From: Proteles cristata cristata
Taxonomy: Eukaryota; Chordata; Mammalia; Carnivora; Hyaenidae
Length of the DNA: 64,000 nt
Direction of reading: 5' to 3'
NCBI GenBank assembly: GCA_017311185.1
Contig: JAESUZ010002552.1
Span: 806,001-870,000 of the forward strand
A program made the translations under genes and the position numbers. Below, one piece after another: positions 57,542-64,000 of the stretch (the stretch's first letter is position 1; the number at the start of each line of letters is the position of its first letter). The notes beneath the pieces were generated by a model. The model made no database searches, was not told where the DNA came from, and was given only the letters and a program-made list of their open reading frames with translations.

Positions 57542-58339
57542 AAAAATGAAGAATTCCCTTTGTGGCCACCTCCACTCCCAAGTCGCAGTGGTGGGCACGT
57601 CAGCCTTTGGGGGCTTTTTGCCAGTTAGCGCGTGACACACAGGCCACGTAGGTCATGAAGAAATGTGTTTTCGTGGAACGTGGGCAACTGGGTTTGGAGT
57701 TGCAGAGGGGTGGGGCCCCGGGCAGGTGGGACCGGGTGTGTTTAGGCCCTTTGGTGGGCACAGAGGGCAGGGCTGGCGTGAGGGGTGTAGGGGGGCTCTG
57801 GGAGCGATCATGCCCCATGGAGGGTCCTCAGTGCCCATCCCAGACCTCAACACTCAAAGCAGGTAAAGATCCTTGCCTCTCTGGTTCAGCCACACCGGCC
57901 GATGGGCTTGGGGAAGTGTGTGAGGGCTGCGAGCAGTCTCGGAAGGACAACTATTTCTTCCCCTGAGAATGTGGTTTCAGCCCCTGGATTCCGGGGACCC
58001 CCAGGCAACTCTACCATCCACCAGGCATTTGCAGGAAGCAGTCCCCCAAGGAAGGAGGGGTCCAGGACCCACTGCTCGGGAGGACCAAAAAGCCAGTCCG
58101 CCAGCATTGACTGAGAATTGAACCAAATAAATCTCTGTGGAGCCAGGCCGAACGCTGCCTCGGGCTGGCCCGGGAGAGTGCCCCTGTGCACGGGGAGTGG
58201 GCAAGGGGGCCACACGCAGCCTGCATGGAGGCACAGACCCCTCTCCATGTGTCCTGTGCTCTCCTCCTCCAGGAAGCCCGAGCCACTCACACAGATGTCT
58301 CTCATTTGCCATTGACGCTAAATTCAAACAATTGACTCA

Positions 58340-58485
58340 CTGGTCTGTTTTCCCACTGGACTGACTGTAAGCCTCGCAACAGTGAGGTCTGGGACTCATT
58401 CCTGTCTGTGTGATGGTCCCTGTTCAGAGCCTGGCACATGAAAGGATTTTCGAGAAATCTGTGTGAATGAGTGAATAATTGGTGA
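58340..58485 (+). repeat. L2 3' end
   Basis: gactgactgtaagcctcgca, ctgggactcattcctgtctg, gttcagagcctggcacatga, gtgtgaatgagtgaataa. Confidence 0.85.
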
Positions 58486-59037
58486 CATTGGGTGGTCCTA
58501 GCTAATCGCCTCTAGCAGGACAGGGATGTTACAAGAGCTCAGAGGAGGGAACCATCCCTGTGAAACTGCAGGAGAGGGAAAGGCTCGTGGAAGAGAAAGT
58601 AGCCTGGTCTTCCATTGCCTTGAAATCCTTCGAACCTGTCTTCCTCCCTGAGGACAACTGAGAGCGGCATTCTCTAGCACCTGTCATTCTTCCTTCCCTC
58701 CTGCAGTCAATTTATCTACTTCAATCACCCACCAACCCTCCGTGATGTGCTGGAACCAGCTCATACCGGCTTGGGAGCCAATAGTGTGCCCCTGTTCCCA
58801 GAACACCCCGTGGTGGTAGCTTGGAATTGGCCAGGGTGGGAGAAACTGGCAGATGCCACAGACCAGGGCTTTTTCACCCTGGGGGAGCCAAGGCTAAAAC
58901 TTGTCAGCCCACTTACCTACCCACTACCCTCCTCCTTCCTTCCCTCCTCTTACCTCTTTCCTTCCCACCTATCTTCCTTCTTCCCCTTTCTTTTCAATTA
59001 TTATATTCAACTTGCCACTATTTACTCATCCCTCCAC

Positions 59038-59170
59038 CTACCCATCCATTCATCCATCAATCATTCATCCATCATCCATCCATCCATCCATCCATCCAAC
59101 TACTCACCCACCCACCCATCCACAAGTGTTTTTTGAGCATCTACTCTGTGTTGGCCTGTTCCCAAGGCTC
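59038..59170. repeat. (ATCC)n microsatellite with L2 end
   Basis: CATC/ATCC units at about 59041-59098, then cccacc units, followed by a reverse L2 terminus (gagcatctactctgtgttgg). Pro/Ser/His-rich frames over it are artefacts. Confidence 0.88.
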
Positions 59171-59386
59171 AGAATCTTTGCCCAGACTCCTGGAAGACCA
59201 GTGCTTGAATTTTAAGGAATGGCAGAGACCCACTGGCAGGGGACTTCAGGTTCGGCCAGCGCTGATATTGGGTCCATAACCAGAATGCTTTAGTGTTCCT
59301 CTTCTCCTCCTCCTTGCCCTTCCTTCCCTTTCTTCTTCACAGGCTGTTCTCACAGGGTGGGGGAGACACTATCGGGTAAGAGGGAG

Positions 59387-59396
59387 GGGCATGTCC
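59387..59396 (+). promoter_or_regulatory. p53/p63-type half-site
   Basis: gggcatgtcc fits RRRCWWGYYY exactly. No adjacent second half-site. It lies about 2.5 kb upstream of the TRIM29 ATG. Confidence 0.25.
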
Positions 59397-60317
59397 CCAC
59401 CCAACGGACCTGTACCGCTCTTTCTCTACCTCTCCCTCCACGCCTCAAGCAAAAGCCCAGGGGAATTGGGCCTGACTTTTTGAGAAAGGGTTCTCCACCC
59501 CAGAAGCCCCAACGAGCTCCTAGTCAACTTACCAGTGAGTACAAACATCAGGGGGCTTAGCAGGGCCTGGGAAAGAGACATCAGGTAGGAAGAAAGCCCA
59601 TCACGAAGCCAGCTCTCTCCATCTCCAACCGCCCCCATCACCTCTTCTTAAAAACTCTGGCTGCTTTGTGAAAAGCTTGTCCCTGCTCTTGTTCCGAGGA
59701 GCTGTTATTGCAAAGGATTAGCTGTTCAGCCTAGTGAGCCAAAGGGGCAGGGCTCTCAGAACTTGACCTGGATTGTAGGGAAAGGAAGGGTAACCCACCC
59801 CCCTCCACACAGCCCAGAGCCTGCTACCCCTGCCACACTCACCTGCTGCTGCTTGGGGAGTAGGGAGAAGGACGGCCCTTTACTCGAAGGGGGTGTTGGC
59901 TTCCCAGGACCACGGCAGCGGGTTGCAGCCAGAGGTCGCCTGATGGCGTGTCGTGGCAGGAGCTGAGTGCCCAGTGTTCCTGCCTGTGGTCAGAGAGAGA
60001 ACGGGGGTAGTTTTCCTCACTTTGCTCCCCGAGTTCTGTATTTATATGCTGGTCATACTCAAACAGCTCCCTTCTGAGATTCTCGGAGTTTCGGCCCTCA
60101 CCAGCCTCTCTTTGGAGGGTATTGCCTGTGGCCTGGCCCAGAAAGGGCAGGCAGATTTTTTTTTTTTTTTCCTGAGTCACACAGCAAAACTGCTGTGGAG
60201 ACAGAGGAGAGGGAAGGAAGGGTTTGGGCCCTCGGGCCTCAGCCACCTGGCCTGCTGCTGCTTGTATTCTCCCATTACTGTTGCTCTGTCTTTTAGGTCC
60301 AGACAGGTTCTGACCTG

Positions 60318-60680
60318 CTCTGATAGCAATAACATAAGGGCCGACAAATACCACATGATTTCACTCCTGTGTGGAATTTAAGAAACAAAACAAATGAGCA
60401 AAGGAAAAAAAAAAAAAGAAGAAGGAGAGAGAGAGAGAGACAGACCAAGGAACAGATTCTTAACTAAAGAGAACAAACTACGGGCTCCCAGAAGAGAGGT
60501 GGGGGGAGGGATGGAAATAGGTGATGGGGACGAAGGCTGCACTTGTTTGGATGAGCACTGGGTGATGTACCGACTTGACCGACCACTCTGTTGCACACTT
60601 GAAACTAATATTACACTGCGTGTTAACTCTACTGGAATTAAAATTAAAAACTCCATAAAAAATAACTATTAAAAAACAAA
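60318..60680 (+). mobile_element. Carnivore L1 3' end
   Basis: The left edge still encodes the very end of ORF2 (DKYHMIS, then LLCGI and stop), followed by the L1 3' UTR: gtggaatttaagaaacaaaa, gagcactgggtgatgtaccg, cacttgaaactaatattaca, tgttaactctactggaatt, then an A-rich tail. It is 5'-truncated with an internal GA-rich insertion (60400-60440). Confidence 0.9.
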
Positions 60681-60794
60681 AAAATTCCAATGAGAAAAAA
60701 AAAATAACAGCAGGGCCACGTGTATCATGTTAGAGCTGCTGGGATAAGCACGACTTCCAGAAGTTACCTTCCATCGATGTTCAGGTGGCTCCGT

Positions 60795-61235
60795 GACACC
60801 CTGGCTGAAGAAGGAACATCGGCAACTCAAAGACCTTGGGTTCGAATCTCGACTCTGCCACTTGACTTCGGCCAGCAAATTATCGTCTTAGAATTTCTGT
60901 TTTCTCACCTATTAAATAGCATCACTGGGGCGCCTCGGTGGCTCAGTTGGTTAGGTGTCCAATTTTGGCTCAAGTCATGATCTTCATGGTTCATGAGTTC
61001 AAGCCCCTGCATCGGGCTCTGTGCTGACAGCTCAGAGCCCACCTCGGATCCTCTGTCTCCCTCTCTCTCTGCCCCTCCCCTAATCTTTCTCTCTCAAAAA
61101 TAAATAAACATTAAAAAGATAGGATCGTCGAACAGGTCGTGGTGGGGTTGAAATGCGCTCACGTAGGCGATCTACCTGGGACAATGCCTGGGAGTTGGCA
61201 AGTGGGGTTCAATAATCAGTAACCACTGCACATCC
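60795..61235 (+). repeat. MIR split by a SINE
   Basis: Left part: cttgggttcgaatctcgact, ctgccacttgacttcggcca, ttctcacctattaaatagca. Right part after the SINE: ggttgaaatgcgctcacgta, gacaatgcctgggagttggc, gttcaataatcagta. Confidence 0.8.
60930..61118 (+). mobile_element. Felid SINE inserted in a MIR
   Basis: Head ggggcgcctcggtggctcag, gagttcaagcccctgcatcg, tail caaaaataaataaacatta. A degraded 7-10 base duplication around atagcatc/ataggatc flanks it. Confidence 0.94.
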
Positions 61236-61619
61236 CACAGTCCTGATCGAACTGCACCCACCTTTCCCCTTAAGGTGAGAGGCAAGTTCACTGTCCCAGG
61301 GTGGGGAATCTCTCCTCTGAAATCCGGCCCGCAAATTACAAGGCTATTTGGCCTGTGTGACCCAATTAATAGCCGTCTGTCCCGCGGGCCTCTACAGACA
61401 CCTCACCTTCCGCCCCAGGGGCCCCTTGGCTCAGCGAAGCCTGCCCACCTGTGAGGACAGAGGCCCCCCCACCTCCTCCGGAGAAGAAGGTGTGTCCAGA
61501 GGAAGCAGGCCGGCTGGTTGCTGAGCTGTGGAAAATAATTAAGCCAGGAGAGGGAAAAAAAAAAAACCAGATCCAGGTCCTTTAGAAACCGGGTTAGGGA
61601 TGAATGTGCAGGGCGTGGC
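61236..61619. promoter_or_regulatory. Proximal upstream region of TRIM29
   Basis: Unique sequence directly upstream of the presumed 5' UTR; a poly-A run occurs at 61556-61566. No TATA box or CpG island is evident, unlike OAF. Start-site position is not determinable by eye. Confidence 0.4.
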
Positions 61620-61699
61620 CCCCGCATAATTAGCCGCTCTGCCAGCTCTGGGAGCAGCCTGCTCTTCCTGGCCTGGCCCGTTGTGTCAGGATTGGGCCT

Positions 61700-61768
61700 G
61701 CTGCCCTTCCTCTCCCTCCGCTCCTCCTCCTCCCCCTCCTCCTCCTCCCCCTCCCCTGTTCCCTATAG
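61700..61768 (+). promoter_or_regulatory. Polypyrimidine tract with AG (acceptor-like) in TRIM29 5' leader
   Basis: A long CTCCTCC/CCCCTCC tract leads to ccctatag at 61761-61768, a very good splice-acceptor shape, 112 bases before the ATG. It could mark the start of an internal first coding exon used with an upstream 5' exon, or simply be low-complexity leader sequence. Confidence 0.45.
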
Positions 61769-61880
61769 GTGTGTCTCTGGGCTCTGGCTGCCTCTCCCAC
61801 TCCCCTCCAAGACGCCGGCCCAAGAGGTCACCCACCTGCAGCCCCAGCGAGTCTCAGACGCGCCAGCCCAGTGACCCGCC

Positions 61881-62687
61881 ATGGAAGCCGCAGATGCCTC
61901 CAGAAGCAACGGGGCCAGCCCCGAAGCCAGGGATGCCCGCAGCCCGCCGGGCCCCAACGGCGCCCTGGAGAACGGGGCCAAGGCCGAAGGCCAAGATGCC
62001 AAGACCACCAATGGGCACGGCGGGGAGGCGGCCGAGGGCAAGAGCCTGGGCAGTGGCCCGAAACCGGGGGAGGGCAAGAGCTCCCTGTTCTCAGGGAACG
62101 AGTGGCGGCGGCCCATCATCCAGTTTGTCGAGTCCGTGGACGACAAGGGCTCCAGCTACTTCAGCATGGACTCCGGGGACGGCAAGAGGTCCCCGTACGC
62201 GGGGCTCCAGCTGGGGGCCGCCAGGAAGCAGCCCGTCTCCTTCGCCGAGAAGGGGGAGCTGCGCAAGTCCATCTTCTCTGAGTCCCGAAAGCCCTCCGTG
62301 TCCATCATGGAGCCCGGGGAGGCTCGGCGGAACAGCTACCCCCGCGCCGAAGGCGGCGGCCTCCTCCTGCGCTCCAAGTCGGGCTCCGAGGAGGTCCTGT
62401 GTGACTCGTGCATCGGCAACAAGCAGAAGGCCGTCAAGTCCTGCCTTGTGTGCCAGGCTTCCTTCTGCGAGCTGCACCTCAAGCCCCACCTGGAGGGCGC
62501 CGCCTTCCGCGACCACCAGCTGCTCGAGCCCATCAGGGACTTCGAGGCCCGAAAGTGTCCCCTGCACGGCAAGACCATGGAGCTCTTCTGCCAGACGGAC
62601 CAGACCTGCATCTGCTACCTCTGCATGTTCCAGGAGCACAAGAATCACAGCACGGTGACCGTGGAGGAGGCCAAGGCCGAGAAGGAG
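61881..62687 (+). CDS. TRIM29: TRIM29 (ATDC), coding exon 1 (partial gene)
   Basis: Encodes residues 1-269 of TRIM29, a cytoplasmic/nuclear TRIM-family protein linked in the literature to DNA-damage and p53-related signalling and to innate immune control in epithelia. Unlike most TRIMs it has no RING, and none is visible. Residues 1-170 are a low-complexity, Ser/Gly/Lys-rich region with the conserved NEWRRPIIQFVES and RKSIFSESRKP blocks. B-box 1 spans about 174-212 (C174, C177, C188, C191, C196, H199, H203, H212). B-box 2 spans about 226-256 (C226, H229, C237, D240, C245, C248, H253, H256), all ligands intact. The coiled-coil begins at VEEAKAEKE and continues in later exons outside the window. 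The ATG has a strong context (ccgccATGg). The exon ends at 62687 on phase 0 with donor GTAATT. Sequence is near-identical to my memory of human TRIM29. Confidence 0.97.
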
Positions 62688-64000
62688 GTAATTTGCTGGG
62701 GGCGTCTTCTCCACTGGGGGCTTGCAGGGTTTGGGCCCTGAGTCGCCTCCGTCCCTGGCTCTCAGAGGCAGTTCCCCAATCCTCTGAGGCCTCTGGAGAC
62801 AGGGCATTGCCTGGATGAGCAAATGGAGGGTCAAGAACCACTGGGGGCCTGACCAAGGTCATAGGACAAATTCAAGTCCAATCAGAGAATCAGCACTTAA
62901 TGGGCTCTGCCTGGCTGGAATGATTCTTCTTCCTCTTCTTCTTCTTTTTTTTAAAATTTGAGGGCAAATAATTCTTACCACCTGACCGGGACTGACCCCT
63001 GGGGCAGGGGTGATGGGTGAGGAAGAAGGAATTTGGGGACCACTTAGATGTTCTTTTTTTCTGGCTTTAGAGATTGCATTTGCAGTCTGGTGGCTTCTCG
63101 TTGCTTATCTGATCCCCCAGCCAGTCTCCTGGCATCCCCAGTGGCTTCCTTTGTCCTTCTCTCAGCTGGGCCAGCTCTGCGTGCTTTGTGTGTGTGGTTG
63201 TGTGTGCATGTGCCTATACCTATAGGTGGACATTATTTGGTGAGGGCTGGAGTCTGTGTGTGGGCGGGATGTACGTCTATTTGTGTGTGTGTGTTATGTG
63301 CATGTGGGTGTTTAGTACGTGTGTTTGTGTATGGGAGATGTAAATGTTTGCATGAGTTCGGTCTGTGTGATCATGGCTGGGCTTCCACGGGGAGACGCAG
63401 AGGCGTGTGGAGGCTTGTGAATGTGCTGCACATGAGGAAGGTGTCCTGGGCCAAGGCTCAGCTGTGGTCGCTGTCCCTTGCCCTATGGATGCTACGTCCT
63501 GCTTTCTTGTAACAACAACACGGTGAGTGGTCATGGACAGCCCGCCCCCGCCCCCCCGGCGTGAACCTCCTGGTGTTCCATGTGGGGGACTTGACCTTCC
63601 TCAACAGTGTCTGTGGCTCTCCAGATGGGGCAGCTCAGCCGTCCTGACCAAGAGCTGGCCAAGTACTGTCTCCCTGCACCCCTTGCGTCCACACCCCTGG
63701 GCAGAGAGAGACCGGGTACAAGTGGGAAAAGACTCAAAGACCCTTTTCAGAGGCCTCGTTTAGCCCAGGGAAGTGTTCCCAGTTTCCCCGATGCCCGGAC
63801 CCCAGCCTGGCCTCAAGCTTCATGCTGGGAGACAGGGCTGGGCAGAGCTGGGGAACTCGTTCTTTGGGAGCTTCCCTGGGAAACCAAAACAGAACAAGGG
63901 GCCATCATCTTCTTCATCCACTGCAACCAAAAAACCGCAGAGGGTTCTGGGAGGCCTGACTGAGTTCCGGCTCTGGGTTTCGCCTCTAGTTGGCCGCTGG
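62688..64000 (+). other. TRIM29: TRIM29 intron 1 (5' part)
   Basis: Intronic sequence to the window edge. It contains a (TTC)n-like patch (62924-62950) and TG-rich sequence (about 63180-63340). No second exon is recognised; the frames here are GT-repeat or chance frames. Confidence 0.85.
63180..63345. repeat. TG-rich degenerate repeat
   Basis: Many GTGTGT and TGTGTGTG runs broken by substitutions; low complexity inside TRIM29 intron 1. Confidence 0.8.

Larger units (their letters stand above)
57553..60310. other. Intergenic stretch upstream of TRIM29, no gene seen
   Basis: Unique sequence with an L2 end and an (ATCC)n repeat. It may hold TRIM29 enhancers, but nothing is decisive by eye. Confidence 0.6.

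Noticed and set aside
61681..62658. A 325-codon plus-strand protein at the TRIM29 exon
   Set aside because: It starts at TTG, uses the wrong frame, and its composition reflects TRIM29's GC-rich codons. TRIM29 in the other frame has intact B-boxes and a strong start.

Overview
This is nuclear DNA from a mammal, most likely a cat-family (felid/feliform) carnivore. About two dozen tRNA-derived SINEs of the feline CAN-SINE type (GGGGCACCTGGGTGGCTC head, GGTTCGAGCC B-box, CT-rich body, AAATAAA tail) are scattered on both strands. A carnivore-type L1 3' end is also present, on top of ancient mammalian repeats (MIR, L2, MER5, HAL1, old L1). There are no prokaryotic features. The supplied reading frames are almost all chance or repeat-derived.

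Only two protein-coding genes are supported, and each is represented by one coding exon. At the left edge, OAF (out at first homolog, a secreted protein) is on the minus strand: coding exon 1 is 1390-1662, inside a CpG-rich promoter region (about 1250-2300), and its intron 1 runs off the left edge. At the right edge, TRIM29 (ATDC) is on the plus strand: coding exon 1 is 61881-62687, encoding the N-terminal region and both B-boxes, and intron 1 runs off the right edge. The genes are divergent, the same arrangement I recall at human 11q23.3, so the window looks like the reverse complement of that syntenic block.

The roughly 60 kb between them shows no further gene. Layout: 2.3-9.2 kb, mostly unique with MIR, L2, MER5 and an L1 piece; 9.3-9.9 kb, SINEs; 10-22 kb, MIRs, several SINEs and a (TTC)n tract on an L1 tail; 22-34 kb, unique, GC-moderate, microsatellites; 34.8-36.4 kb, SINEs plus a felid L1 end nested in a SINE; 37-44 kb, unique with old L1, MIR and L2; 44.2-51.3 kb, an AT-rich island of old L1 and HAL1 fragments riddled with SINEs; 51.3-61.7 kb, unique with MIRs, L2 and SINEs up to the TRIM29 5' UTR.

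I found no previously undescribed biological system. The points most worth a second look are rearranged SINE loci whose target-site duplications can be read directly, a 40-bp non-tandem duplication, a pure (CTG)6 run coding the OAF signal-peptide core, a strong acceptor-like tract in the TRIM29 5' UTR, and a few candidate regulatory motifs. Repeat family names come from memory of consensus sequences, not from a database search.
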